A program made the translations under genes and the position numbers. DNA of 64,000 nt from Thiothrix winogradskyi (lineage in GTDB: Bacteria; Pseudomonadota; Gammaproteobacteria; Thiotrichales; Thiotrichaceae): assembly GCF_021650935.1 (NCBI RefSeq), contig NZ_CP091244.1, positions 992,001 through 1,056,000 on the forward strand, read 5' to 3'. Position 1 is the first letter of the stretch, and the number at the start of each line of letters is the position of its first letter. This document shows, in pieces, positions 48,279 through 57,915 of this stretch. A model generated the notes under the pieces. The model was not told the DNA's origin. It saw nothing but the letters and a program-made list of their open reading frames with translations, and did not search any database.

Positions 48279-51200
48279 TTATTGGTATTTCGCTGCCCGC
48301 GCCACCAGCTTGTCCAAGCCAGCTTCGTTCGGGTTGGGCGGAGTCCCAGGGTGCAGGCAACCTGCCGTGCATTTCTCTGCCGCTTTCACGATGTCCTTGA
48401 ACGAGCCGCCTTGTGGGTTGATCACAATGGCTTTCTTGGCATCGTTGTACGCAAAGATAGCCGAGTTGATATTGATGCACTCGTCACAGGCGGTACATTC
48501 CGGTGTTTCCACCCACACTGGCTCGAAACTGCCCGCGTTAGCCGCTGTACCCGCTGGAGACAATGCGCCGTTGCCACCGCTTGCCAGCAAACCCGCTGGA
48601 ACACTACCCGCAGCCATGCCCATCAGGGTAGCGGTGAGCTGTTGTGCGACTTCGGCTTTGGCTTGCAGTTTGATCGCATCCAGATCCACAACCTGATCAA
48701 CCCCAGTCAGTGACTTGAGCTGATGCCAGAAACCACGGCGTTCTTCGGTGGAAGCCACCAGTTCTTGCGCAACCAACACCCGCATCAGGCGGTTTTTGCC
48801 ATCGACTGCCCAGATGTACGGGAACAGGCCGTCGCGTGCGTCTTCATCCAGTTCGATGAAGTCGTGCAACTGCACCATATTGTCGTTCCAGGTTTCCGGT
48901 GGGGCTTTGCGGAAGCTTTTGCGGAAACGGCCTTCGGTCAGGGCGAAATCGGCAAAGGTCATCGGCACTTTCATGCTGGCGGTTTTGCCTTTTTCGTCGG
49001 TGTATTCCAGCGTGTAAGTTGGCCAATCGGTGTCGATGGACGGGTTGCCTTCGATGCTGGCGCAGTCTTTCAGGGTTTCGCCTGCATCCGGGTCGAAGCG
49101 GAACAAGGGGTATGCACGCGATTCGACCGCCAGCTTGCTTTGCTGTTCGGCAGCGTCATCCGCCACACCGTGTTCGGGTTGGCACACCGCGTAGATATTG
49201 AACAGGGCTGGACGGCGGCTGTTCAAACCGTCGATAAAGCCTTCGATCATGTGGGTCATGTTGGAAATGGAGCTTTGCAGCACAAAGGACGTGCGATGCG
49301 CCATCCCGATCAGGCTCATTTCCTTGCGGATTTCGGTCTTGCCTTTCCACGCCTTGCCATACGGAGCCATGTCGGAAACCTGCCCGATAAAGCCGGAGGT
49401 ACACGCTTGCCCGCCCGTGTTGGAATACACTTGCGTATCCAACACCAGCACCTTGATCGGCATTCCTGACATCAAGGCGCGGGATAGGTTCTGGAAGCCG
49501 ATGTCGTACATTGCACCATCACCACCGACCGCCACCACTGGCGGGCACAAACGCCATTCCTCATCACTGAAGGCTTTCCAGTTGAAATAGGTGAGGAAGC
49601 TATCATGGTCAACCGGATCGTACTTGTCGGCAATGATCAGCTCGGCTTTACGGATGGCTTTGAAACCGTCCGCCATTTTCGCCATGTGGCCTTCAAAGAT
49701 ACCCATCGCCATCGACGGCGCGTCCTGGAACAAATGGTTTGCCCACGGGAACGGATACGGATTGAACGGGAAGGTGGATGCCCACACCGAGGTACAGCCC
49801 GTGGCGTTGATGATGCCCATTTCGGCGCGGCCTTGCTTGGTCTGGCCTTCGGTGTAACGCCATTTCAGGTTGCGCAGCGCGTCCAGCAGCTTGGTAATGT
49901 CTTTCAACCATTGCTGGTTGAGTGGCTGGGTCGGGCCATCTGCTTCCAGTGAATGGGAGAGGATACCCAGCGTCAGGTCGTGTTCCTTGTTGCCGTCGAT
50001 AGCGGCGCGGAAGGCAGCCGTGTCGCCAAGGTTGATATTGTTCGCCAAGGTCATGCGCACCTTGGTTTCGAGCTGGTTGATCAGCGTGTCGATCTTTTCC
50101 AGATGGGCTTTGACACGCGGTTGCAGCAGGGCAGTCACGGTGGCGGTGAACAGGTGGATACTGGTCTTTTCGCCGCACCCCAGACACGCGCCGTCACCGG
50201 AGAGCATGGAATGGTAGTTGTGCTTGTCGAGCAGCAGGGTTTCGAGTGCGCCAACCTTTTCATCCAGATCGTCGATACGGTTGAATTCAGGCGCGGTGGT
50301 GGGCAATTCCAGCCAGAATTGCCATTCCTTGCGCATCCGTTCGACAGCTGATTCGGTTTGTGGGGCAGCAACCAAGGCTTGGTCGTCACAGACCTTGATA
50401 CATTCCATACAGCCTTTACAGGTGTAAGGGTTGATGGTGATGGAGAACAGCCCGCCGCTGCCTGCCTGCTTTTTCTCGCGGGTGTTGTAGTAAGGCTTGG
50501 TAATGGCAAAGCGGAAGTCGCCGATGGTGGCGAGCAGGCGGCTGAATTCGCGTTCCAGACTTTCCTTTTCTTTGCCTTCCAGTTCAGATTCAGCCAGCAG
50601 TTCCAGCACCGCGTGGTCGATGAGCTGGTTGACGTTGGCGGCTTCGCCGTTTTGCTCAATCAGGTCGCGCAGCTTTTTCTCAACAGTGCGCACTTCACGG
50701 CGCAGGAAACGGGTCGGGTTGCCGCCGCGTTCGATGGTCATGATGGCGGAGTTAAATACGTCGCTGATGGAATTGACCAGACCGGGAATTGCGCTATCCG
50801 GGCACACGCTGTAGCAGTTGCCGCAAGCGGTACAGTTTTCTGGCTTGAATTCGGGGTATTCAAAACGGATTTGGGTCATGTCGCGGTAGAAACCCGTTGC
50901 CACTGGCATCAAGCCGGTTGCCATGTACGGGTCGGCGAGGTTGCCGCTGCCTTTGCCTTCGAGGTAGAAGCTGCCGGTTTGTTCCCAGAAACGGTGGATG
51001 TCGGACAAGCGTCCGTCGCCTTCTGGCAACTGTTTCAGCATGATGGGCAAGGAACTGGCTTGCTTGCGCACCGCTTCCGGGGTCAAACCGACGGTTTTTT
51101 CGGTGATTTCAATGATTTCATCGAAACCACGGCGTACCACTTTGAGGTTGTCTTCAACGACTCGTGCGCCTTTGCCGCCGAACTTGTCGCGTAATTGTTT

Positions 51201-53198
51201 TTCAATGGCATCAAACAGGGTGTCGCGGGTCATATTGTTCCGCGCCATCAACGGGGAAGCAGCGAAGAATGCGCCCTGGAAAGCGTTACCCTGCATACGG
51301 AATTGCAGTTCAGCGTTGGAAGCTTCTTCGCGGGCAATCTTGAAGCCGTCGATGTAGTACAGACGGATGCCGTGGTCAACGATGTATTTCTGTGCCTGAC
51401 GCGGAATTTGCGCCCACACTTCTGCCGGTGAACCGAGGCTGCTCTGGATAATGAACACACCATCCTTGTCCAGCCCGTGCAATGGGTTGGAGTGCAGGAA
51501 CACGTTCGGGTCGGGTGACAGCACCACGTCAACGAAATGGTATTCGCACGATAAACGGATCGGCTCAGGGGCAGCAGACAGGTAGTAGGTGGTCGGCTGA
51601 CCTTTCTTTTCCGAACCGTATTTGGGGTTGGCTTTGATGTCGAAACCGAGCAGGTCGTACAAGGTCATCGCCAGGTTTTTGCCGGTGGTGATCGCACCCC
51701 AGCCGCCGACCGAGTGCATCCGCACCGTGATCGAACCTTTCGGCATCAGGTTGGGGTTTTCGCTGCCATACACCGACAAATCCTTGATTTGCGGGTAACG
51801 GGTCAGCAGGTCGTTGAAATAGACTTCCTGACGCGGGGATGCGGCATTGCGGTAGAAGTCGATACCCAGATAGAAGAAACGCTGGTTTTTGCCATTCGGC
51901 AGCATGTTTTCGATAGCACCGATAATGCCTTCCGGTTGCAAGTCGCGGCTACCCAAGCCGTAGCAGCCGGAGTACAGGGCTGGGGCTTCACCGCTTTTGT
52001 AGCTGGCATACAGCGGGTAAGGCAGTTCACCACGGGTAGCGAAACCGTTTTCCATGCTCTTGGTGAGGGAGGCGCGGACTTCACGCATCACGGGTAAATC
52101 TTCTGCCAGCGGCTGGTCGGTACGCTCCAGCACCACGCAGCCTTTCTTGCCTTTGAGTGCCTTGCTGATCAAATCGCCGGGGAAGGGGCGGTACATGGTG
52201 AGGTTAATCACGCCCACTTTGAGCTTGCGGGTATCACGCAGGTAATCGGCAACCGCTTCCGCCTGCACGATCATGCTGCCTTGCCCAAGGATTACGTAGT
52301 CCGCGTCATCGCAACGGTATTCGGCAATGCGCCCGTAGTAACGCCCGGTGAGGCTGGCGTATTCCGCCATCGCTTTTTCGGACAGGTCGCGGATGTGGTC
52401 GAAGAAATACGGGCGTTGCGCCGCCGTCGCTTGCATGTAAGCGTCCTGGTTTTGCACCGTACCCGCCACCATCGGGTTATCCACGCTCCACACTTCGGGG
52501 ACGCGGCGGCGTTTCGGGCCGTAAATCATTTCTTGCGCTGGGGTCGGGCAGTCGATCATGTCGGCAGGGTTGCCGAGGAATTCCGCAATCAGTTCGCGTT
52601 CCGGCACTTGCAGCGGTTCGATCAAATGGGTGGTGAGGAAGCCGTCTTGCGCCACTGCCGCAGGCGTGAGGGAGAGTTCGGCAATCTTGCGCCCGATCAG
52701 GTTCAAGTCAGCCGCTTCTTGCGCATTCTTGGCGAAAATTTGGAAGAAACCGGTGTCGTCGATGCAGTGGTAGTCATCATGCCCGCAATGCACGTTGAGG
52801 CTGGCTTTGGTAATGGCGCGGCAACCAATGTTCAGCACGTAAGGCAGGCGTTTACCCACAGCGGCATATAAGGATTCGTGCATGAATGCCACGCCTTGTG
52901 CGGAGGAGAAGTTGGTGGCACGCAAGCCGGTCATGGACATCCCCGCAGTCACCGCCGCCGCCGCGTGTTCGGATTCCGGCTCAACGAAAATCAGCGGTTG
53001 CCCGGCGTTATTGACGTGACCTTTCGCCACTTCTTCCGCCCAGTATTCGCCCATTTGAGTGGAAGGGGTAATGGGGTACGCACCTGCTGCATCCGATGCT
53101 TCACGTTCGCACATAATGACGGCAGCGTTGCCATCCATTGCCATGCGTGTGCCGGGGTACTTGACGCTAGGTGGGGTAGTTTTTTTGAATCCGAACAT
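48279..53198 (-). CDS. nifJ: Pyruvate:ferredoxin (flavodoxin) oxidoreductase, extended form
   Basis: Oxidises pyruvate with CoA to acetyl-CoA and reduced ferredoxin, or runs in reverse. All PFOR domains are in one chain: the N-terminal pyruvate site (GAYPITPSTQMGEYWAEE), the gamma domain (SVGGWGAITTGKNLAMTL), two 4Fe-4S sites (CTACGNCYSVCP, CKGCMECIKVC) and the TPP domain (GDGACLGCGEK, GGDGAMYDIGFQNLSRAL, DTQVYSNTGGQ). A further C-terminal part has CTACDECIN and CTAGCLHPG. At about 1640 residues it is some 450 longer than usual NifJ, through inserts between domains and the extra C-terminal Fe-S part. ATG 53198 is taken as start. It is placed between rnfB and rnfC. Confidence 0.9.
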   Translation of the reverse strand: MFGFKKTTPPSVKYPGTRMAMDGNAAVIMCEREASDAAGAYPITPSTQMGEYWAEEVAKGHVNNAGQPLIFVEPESEHAAAAVTAGMSMTGLRATNFSSAQGVAFMHESLYAAVGKRLPYVLNIGCRAITKASLNVHCGHDDYHCIDDTGFFQIFAKNAQEAADLNLIGRKIAELSLTPAAVAQDGFLTTHLIEPLQVPERELIAEFLGNPADMIDCPTPAQEMIYGPKRRRVPEVWSVDNPMVAGTVQNQDAYMQATAAQRPYFFDHIRDLSEKAMAEYASLTGRYYGRIAEYRCDDADYVILGQGSMIVQAEAVADYLRDTRKLKVGVINLTMYRPFPGDLISKALKGKKGCVVLERTDQPLAEDLPVMREVRASLTKSMENGFATRGELPYPLYASYKSGEAPALYSGCYGLGSRDLQPEGIIGAIENMLPNGKNQRFFYLGIDFYRNAASPRQEVYFNDLLTRYPQIKDLSVYGSENPNLMPKGSITVRMHSVGGWGAITTGKNLAMTLYDLLGFDIKANPKYGSEKKGQPTTYYLSAAPEPIRLSCEYHFVDVVLSPDPNVFLHSNPLHGLDKDGVFIIQSSLGSPAEVWAQIPRQAQKYIVDHGIRLYYIDGFKIAREEASNAELQFRMQGNAFQGAFFAASPLMARNNMTRDTLFDAIEKQLRDKFGGKGARVVEDNLKVVRRGFDEIIEITEKTVGLTPEAVRKQASSLPIMLKQLPEGDGRLSDIHRFWEQTGSFYLEGKGSGNLADPYMATGLMPVATGFYRDMTQIRFEYPEFKPENCTACGNCYSVCPDSAIPGLVNSISDVFNSAIMTIERGGNPTRFLRREVRTVEKKLRDLIEQNGEAANVNQLIDHAVLELLAESELEGKEKESLEREFSRLLATIGDFRFAITKPYYNTREKKQAGSGGLFSITINPYTCKGCMECIKVCDDQALVAAPQTESAVERMRKEWQFWLELPTTAPEFNRIDDLDEKVGALETLLLDKHNYHSMLSGDGACLGCGEKTSIHLFTATVTALLQPRVKAHLEKIDTLINQLETKVRMTLANNINLGDTAAFRAAIDGNKEHDLTLGILSHSLEADGPTQPLNQQWLKDITKLLDALRNLKWRYTEGQTKQGRAEMGIINATGCTSVWASTFPFNPYPFPWANHLFQDAPSMAMGIFEGHMAKMADGFKAIRKAELIIADKYDPVDHDSFLTYFNWKAFSDEEWRLCPPVVAVGGDGAMYDIGFQNLSRALMSGMPIKVLVLDTQVYSNTGGQACTSGFIGQVSDMAPYGKAWKGKTEIRKEMSLIGMAHRTSFVLQSSISNMTHMIEGFIDGLNSRRPALFNIYAVCQPEHGVADDAAEQQSKLAVESRAYPLFRFDPDAGETLKDCASIEGNPSIDTDWPTYTLEYTDEKGKTASMKVPMTFADFALTEGRFRKSFRKAPPETWNDNMVQLHDFIELDEDARDGLFPYIWAVDGKNRLMRVLVAQELVASTEERRGFWHQLKSLTGVDQVVDLDAIKLQAKAEVAQQLTATLMGMAAGSVPAGLLASGGNGALSPAGTAANAGSFEPVWVETPECTACDECININSAIFAYNDAKKAIVINPQGGSFKDIVKAAEKCTAGCLHPGTPPNPNEAGLDKLVARAAKYQ

Positions 53199-53232
53199 AT
53201 TGACTGCCTCTACGGGTGAGAAGTGAAAGGGT

Positions 53233-54159
53233 TTATGCACGGCTAACCGGCAATGCCTGTTTTCTGATGACAGGTTTTGCCTTATGGCCTTTGACGATGT
53301 TCCCTTGTTTGCTCAACCAGACGATGGCACCGGTAGGACACCGCTGGATGCTGACTTTGGAAGCCAGGGAATTCTTGCTGTAATCAATGGTTGCCAGGTT
53401 ATCCCTGATCGTTATTAATCCCTCTGGGGAGTCGTTCACGCAACGCTCACAAGCATTGCAAGCCACTTCGCATTCGGCTTCCGCCTCCTCGCCGTGATGG
53501 AGATTTTTGCAAGCCACCCACAATTGGTGGCTGACGGGGTGCAGTTCAAATAGCTTTTTCGGGCAAACATCGACGCAATCGCCACAGGCGGTGCATTTGT
53601 CGGCATCGACCACCGGCAGGCCGTTTTTATCCATTGAAATCGCGCCGAATTCGCAGACATCGGCACAATCCGCCATGCCCAGGCAGCCCCACGTACAGGT
53701 TTTGCCGCCGCCGCCGACCATTGCCGCGCCCCGGCAGGAATGCAGCCCGGAATACACGGCGCGGGAATGGGCAACGTGATTGCCACCGGCGCACGCCAGC
53801 CGTGCCACGCGCTTTTCCTGATCACCCAAATCCACGCCGAGAAATTCGGCAATGGCAACATTGTTGGCGGGCGCGTTAACGGTGCATTGACCCGGTTTGA
53901 CTTCGCCCGCAATCAGCTTTTCGGCGAAAATGCGGCAACCGGCTTCACCACATGCACCACAATTGGCATGGGGCAGGGCGGAATCCACTTCGTCGATGCG
54001 CGGGTCTTCGTAGACAAACAGGAAACGGTTAGCGATAGCCAGAATAACGGCGAGAGAAACCCCCAAGGCCAGCATGTAACCTAGGGCAACTACGGTGTCT
54101 GCGGAGAGAATACTGGCGTCAATCACGCTAAAATGTCCTATTGTGGGGAAATATGACAT
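53233..54159 (-). CDS. rnfB: Rnf electron transport complex subunit B (ferredoxin-accepting)
   Basis: An N-terminal membrane helix is followed by the 4Fe-4S motif ANCGACGEAGC and several ferredoxin-type sites (CTWGCLGMADCADVCEF, CTACGDCVDVCP, CEVACNACERC). At 308 residues it is longer than the E. coli form, like RnfB of Bacteroidetes and Clostridia. Met 29 (54075) is an alternative start and would fit the usual N-terminus better. It is the first gene of the cluster; a possible FNR site lies just upstream. Confidence 0.93.
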   Translation of the reverse strand: MSYFPTIGHFSVIDASILSADTVVALGYMLALGVSLAVILAIANRFLFVYEDPRIDEVDSALPHANCGACGEAGCRIFAEKLIAGEVKPGQCTVNAPANNVAIAEFLGVDLGDQEKRVARLACAGGNHVAHSRAVYSGLHSCRGAAMVGGGGKTCTWGCLGMADCADVCEFGAISMDKNGLPVVDADKCTACGDCVDVCPKKLFELHPVSHQLWVACKNLHHGEEAEAECEVACNACERCVNDSPEGLITIRDNLATIDYSKNSLASKVSIQRCPTGAIVWLSKQGNIVKGHKAKPVIRKQALPVSRA

Positions 54160-54189
54160 TTAAGTTACCCAAATTGGTGCGCCGCAATA

Positions 54190-54203
54190 GTGATCTATAT
54201 CAA
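54190..54203 (-). promoter_or_regulatory. FNR/ANR-type binding site upstream of rnfB
   Basis: TTGAT-ATAG-ATCAC on the minus strand matches TTGAT-N4-ATCAA at nine of ten positions. A class II promoter would place a -10 near TAACTT (54167-54162) and the transcription start close to 54155, which favours the downstream rnfB start at 54075. Anaerobic activation would suit an oxygen-sensitive oxidoreductase. Confidence 0.45.
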
Positions 54204-54298
54204 CGTTTTTAATTGCATTGACAAGACAAAAGAGATAGATTAACTGGCTGAAATGGATAGATAGCCTAAATACTTTCTCTGCCGCTAAGAGCTGCTGC

Positions 54299-55618
54299 AT
54301 GTTGTTACCTTCCTTTGCGCCGGGTGTTGTTGCCAGCGTTTGTTTGCTGGGCATGGCGCTGGGCAGTGTCCTGCATTTGTTGTTTCCCCTCCTTCCTTTG
54401 TGGCTCAGTGGCTTGTGCGGCTGGTTGGCGCTCGTCTTTATGCTATTGAGTGGGCAGCCGTTGCGAGCGTTTACCCAGTTTTTCCTGCTGGCGAGTGTGG
54501 GGGGAATACTGTTGCTGTGGGGTATGATGCGCGGTGGTGCTGTTTCCTTGCCTGATATTCTGCTGCAAAACAATGGCTTGCTGGTGATGTTGTATTGCGT
54601 TGGCTTCCTGCGCCTGATTGCGGCGGGGGACGATACGGCGCATGAATCCCTTCCCCACGGTAAAAAAGCTTTCCTGCAAACGTTGATGGGCGTGCACGTG
54701 TTGGGGGCAGTGATCAATATCTCAATCCTAGTGTTGATGGCGGAACGGTTGCGCGTCAGCGGGGCGCTGAACCGGCAGGCGGTGGTGGTGCTGAGCCGAG
54801 GTTTTTCGTTGGCGGCATTTTGGTCGCCATTTTTCGCGGCAATGGCGGTGGCGTTGACTTACGCGCCGGGGGCGCAATTGTATCCGGTGGTGCTGACGGG
54901 ATTGGGGTTGATGCTGGTGGCGTTGCTGGTTAGTGTGCTGGAACTGGGGGGATGGCGGTTGCAACAAGTGGCGGATTTTCGTGGTTATCCGCTGCATTTT
55001 GGCAGTCTGGTCATTCCGCTATTGCTGGCAGTCAGTGTGCTAGTGTTGCATGAAGGCTTGCCTGCCGTGCCGGTGTTGATGGTGGTCAGCGTGACAGCGG
55101 TGCTGTTGACTGTGCTGTTTCTGTGGGTAAAGCGCCCGCAGGCGCTGTGGCAGCAACTGGCGGCGCATGTGCTGGGCAGTGGCTCGCGGATGGCGCGGGA
55201 GGTGTCGCTGTTTCTGGGGGCTGGGCTGCTGAGTATCGGGGTGCAGACCTTATCCGGGACGTTTGATTGGCAGCCGTTTGGTCATTTCGGCGCGGTGCAG
55301 GCTAGTCTGGCGCTGGCGGTCGCCATTTTGGTGGCGTTGACCGGGGTGCATCCGGTGGTTAGCGTGAGCGTGTTGGGTTCGTTGCTGACGCCGCTGCATG
55401 TTGATCCCAACATGCTGGCGGTGCTGTTCCTGTGTTTCTGGAGCCTTGGGGTGGTGGCAAGCCCGTTTTCCGGTCTTAACACCATTCTGCGCAGTCAGTT
55501 CGATGCCTCCGGGATGGATTTGTTCAAGGGCAATATCCGCTATGTGGTGCTGATGTGGGGCGTGGTTTCGCTGCTGTTTTTCTGGAAACTTCCCGTGTCG
55601 GGCATCAGTGCAACTTGA
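54299..55618 (+). CDS. Polytopic inner-membrane protein, probable transporter
   Basis: A 439-residue protein with about twelve hydrophobic helices arranged as two similar halves (LSRGFSLAAFWSPFFAAMAV and GVHPVVSVSVLGSLLTPL as possible re-entrant loops). The pattern recalls ion-transporter superfamily carriers, but I do not recognise the family. A TTGACA (54218-54223) lies upstream, though with a weak -10. Its 3' end overlaps the convergent NDH-2 gene by 14 nt. Confidence 0.65.
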   Translation: MLLPSFAPGVVASVCLLGMALGSVLHLLFPLLPLWLSGLCGWLALVFMLLSGQPLRAFTQFFLLASVGGILLLWGMMRGGAVSLPDILLQNNGLLVMLYCVGFLRLIAAGDDTAHESLPHGKKAFLQTLMGVHVLGAVINISILVLMAERLRVSGALNRQAVVVLSRGFSLAAFWSPFFAAMAVALTYAPGAQLYPVVLTGLGLMLVALLVSVLELGGWRLQQVADFRGYPLHFGSLVIPLLLAVSVLVLHEGLPAVPVLMVVSVTAVLLTVLFLWVKRPQALWQQLAAHVLGSGSRMAREVSLFLGAGLLSIGVQTLSGTFDWQPFGHFGAVQASLALAVAILVALTGVHPVVSVSVLGSLLTPLHVDPNMLAVLFLCFWSLGVVASPFSGLNTILRSQFDASGMDLFKGNIRYVVLMWGVVSLLFFWKLPVSGISAT

Positions 55619-56945
55619 TACGCGGGGTTGTTTTGCGGCGGATAAAACCCGACACGGTATCGAGTGCCACTTTCCAAAAGCCATGCAAGCCGAGTTGGTG
55701 CTTTTTGTAGAGCATGTTGTACATAAAGCGGGCAATATAGCCTTCCACAAACAATGTGCCTTTGGAAAGGTTCCCCATCAAGCCTCCTGCTGCCCAGTTT
55801 TCTCCCAAGGAAATCAGTGAGCCAAAGTCTTGGTAGTGGAAATCTTGCAGCGGTTTGCCTTCCACACGGTTGCGTAATTGCTTGGCAAGGTGCAGGGCTT
55901 GCTGGTGGGCGGCTTGGGCGCGTGGGGGAATTAACGTGCCGGGCGCTTTGCCTAGCCAAGGTGCTGCTGCACAGTCACCAAAGGCAAACACATTATCATC
56001 CAGTGTGGTTTGCAGGGTGGGTTTGACCAGCAATTGGTTGATATTGTTGATGGCGAGATTATCCATGTTTTGCAGGCAAACAAAGGAGCGGATACCCGCA
56101 GCCCATACCACCAATTCGGCGGGAATGAATTCGCCGGATGCCAGTTCCACGCCATCCGCTTTGACCCCAGCGACGCGGGCATCGGTGCGCACATTAATCT
56201 CCAGTTTCTGGAGGATACGCATGGCTTCGTCAGCAATGCGTTCAGGCAAGGCAGGCAGGATGCGTGGTGCGGCTTCGATCAGGTTGAGATTGACATCGCG
56301 GTCAGCATCCAAGCGTTCCAGACCGTAATCGACGAGTGTACGCACGCTTTTATGCAATTCGGCTGCCAATTCCACGCCGGTTGCTCCCGCACCAATAATG
56401 GCAACTTGTAACTGCCCCGGTTGCAGCGGCGCGGCTTGCGCATTGGCGCGGATGAAGGCATTCACCAGTTTGCGGTGAAAGCGTTCTGCCTGTTCAGCGG
56501 TATCCAGTTGAATCGCGTGTTCCGCCACACCGGGGATATTGAAATCGTGGGTACGACTGCCAATCGCCACCACCAAGGTGTCGTAAGGTAAGCTGCGCGG
56601 TGGGGTCACGGTTATGCCGTCTTCGTCAGTATGCGCGTCGATAAACACCAGACGTTGGCTGCGGTCAACGCCGGTCATTGCCCCAATGCGGTAGCGGAAG
56701 TGATGCCAGCGTGCTTGGGCGAGGTAGTCGATTTCGTGCAAGGTGTAATCCATGCTGCCGGAGGCGATTTCGTGCAGCATCGGTTTCCAAATATGGGTAC
56801 GGTTTTTATCCACCAAGGTAATGTGGGCGCGTTGTTGCTTGCCCAAGGTTTTGCCTAACAAGGTTGCCAGTTCCAGCCCGCCAGCGCCGCCACCCACAAT
56901 GACTATGCGGTGTAAGCCTTCACCTTCTGCGATATGCACGTGCAT
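55605..56945 (-). CDS. Type II NADH dehydrogenase-like FAD oxidoreductase
   Basis: A 446-residue flavoprotein. The FAD Rossmann motif HRIVIVGGGAGGLELATLLG starts near residue 12, the second (NADH) motif is QVAIIGAGATGVELAAELH, and the second FAD motif is DNVFAFGDCAAAP. The C-terminal amphipathic segment FMYNMLYKKHQLGLHG is typical for membrane attachment of NDH-2. It would oxidise NADH with quinone without pumping. ATG 56945 with GGGATGGA upstream is the start. Confidence 0.9.
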   Translation of the reverse strand: MHVHIAEGEGLHRIVIVGGGAGGLELATLLGKTLGKQQRAHITLVDKNRTHIWKPMLHEIASGSMDYTLHEIDYLAQARWHHFRYRIGAMTGVDRSQRLVFIDAHTDEDGITVTPPRSLPYDTLVVAIGSRTHDFNIPGVAEHAIQLDTAEQAERFHRKLVNAFIRANAQAAPLQPGQLQVAIIGAGATGVELAAELHKSVRTLVDYGLERLDADRDVNLNLIEAAPRILPALPERIADEAMRILQKLEINVRTDARVAGVKADGVELASGEFIPAELVVWAAGIRSFVCLQNMDNLAINNINQLLVKPTLQTTLDDNVFAFGDCAAAPWLGKAPGTLIPPRAQAAHQQALHLAKQLRNRVEGKPLQDFHYQDFGSLISLGENWAAGGLMGNLSKGTLFVEGYIARFMYNMLYKKHQLGLHGFWKVALDTVSGFIRRKTTPRIKLH

Positions 56946-56985
56946 GATGTTCCATCCCTTAAGAAATATTGCAATGCAGCATAGC

Positions 56986-57915
56986 TTAACGGCGTTGGGT
57001 TGGCAAAAGGTTGCCGTGCAAGGCGATAGCTGCTTGCAGCAATGCCTGTTGCAAGCGGGGTTCGTGCATCCCATGCCCAGCATCGACCGAAATCAATTGG
57101 CTGTTGGGCAAGTGTTGCGCCAGTAACACCGCGCTGGCATAGCGGCATACATAATCGTGCAGACCATGCACCAGCATTACTGGCAGGGTACGCAAGGCTT
57201 CCAGTCCCTGCATCACCCCTTGCGCGGGCAAGAAAAATTGCTGGTAACAGTAATGGCTGTAAATGCGGGTGCTGTTGATGCGCGGCTGCCAAGTGCTGGC
57301 ATCAGGGTTAAACACGGGGGCAGGCAACCCCATGACCGCGCATTCCCACGCATCCCATGCCAGTGCGTAACGGTATGCCTGTTCCGGGCGTATGCGCGGA
57401 TTGTGAATATGCCGGTACAGGCTATTCAGCGGATTTTCACCCGCAGTGGGTTTCAACGTGTGCAATAAGGCGTGATACGCGGCGGGAAACTGTTGCGCAA
57501 CCCCGTGCGACAAACTAAACCATTCCCAGTCGTCCTGACGTGCCAAAAATGCCCCACGCAATAGCAACGCACTGACTTGCGCGGGATATTGCTTGGCGTA
57601 TTCCAATGCCAGTGTTGCCCCCCATGAACCGCCGTAAATCACCCAGCGCGTAATCCCCAAATGTTGGCGCAGGGCTTCCATGTCCAGCAGCAAATTGACA
57701 GGGTGATTCCCCAGCAAACCACCTTGCGGGGTCGATTGCCCACAACCGCGCTGGTCTAGTTGGATAATGCGGAAACCTTGCGGATACAACCATTGTGCCT
57801 GTGCCGGATGGCACGCCGAACCGGGGCCGCCATGCACAAACAACAGTGGAATTCCCGTCGGATTGCCGAACTCGGCGTAATGCAGCACATGACCGTGCGT
57901 GACCGGCAATTTCAT
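56986..57915 (-). CDS. pip: Proline iminopeptidase
   Basis: Alpha/beta-hydrolase of 309 residues, family S33. The oxyanion motif LFVHGGPGSACHP, the nucleophile elbow WVIYGGSWGATLALEYAKQY, the Asp region MLVHGLHDYVC and His in DAGHGMHE are visible. It removes N-terminal proline from peptides. It overlaps the ABC ATPase gene by 4 nt. Confidence 0.92.
   Translation of the reverse strand: MKLPVTHGHVLHYAEFGNPTGIPLLFVHGGPGSACHPAQAQWLYPQGFRIIQLDQRGCGQSTPQGGLLGNHPVNLLLDMEALRQHLGITRWVIYGGSWGATLALEYAKQYPAQVSALLLRGAFLARQDDWEWFSLSHGVAQQFPAAYHALLHTLKPTAGENPLNSLYRHIHNPRIRPEQAYRYALAWDAWECAVMGLPAPVFNPDASTWQPRINSTRIYSHYCYQQFFLPAQGVMQGLEALRTLPVMLVHGLHDYVCRYASAVLLAQHLPNSQLISVDAGHGMHEPRLQQALLQAAIALHGNLLPTQRR

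Noticed and set aside
47369..48400. 343-codon ORF opposite rnfC
   Set aside because: The opposite frame is an unambiguous RnfC, and this ORF runs across the gene boundary and the 44-bp palindrome.
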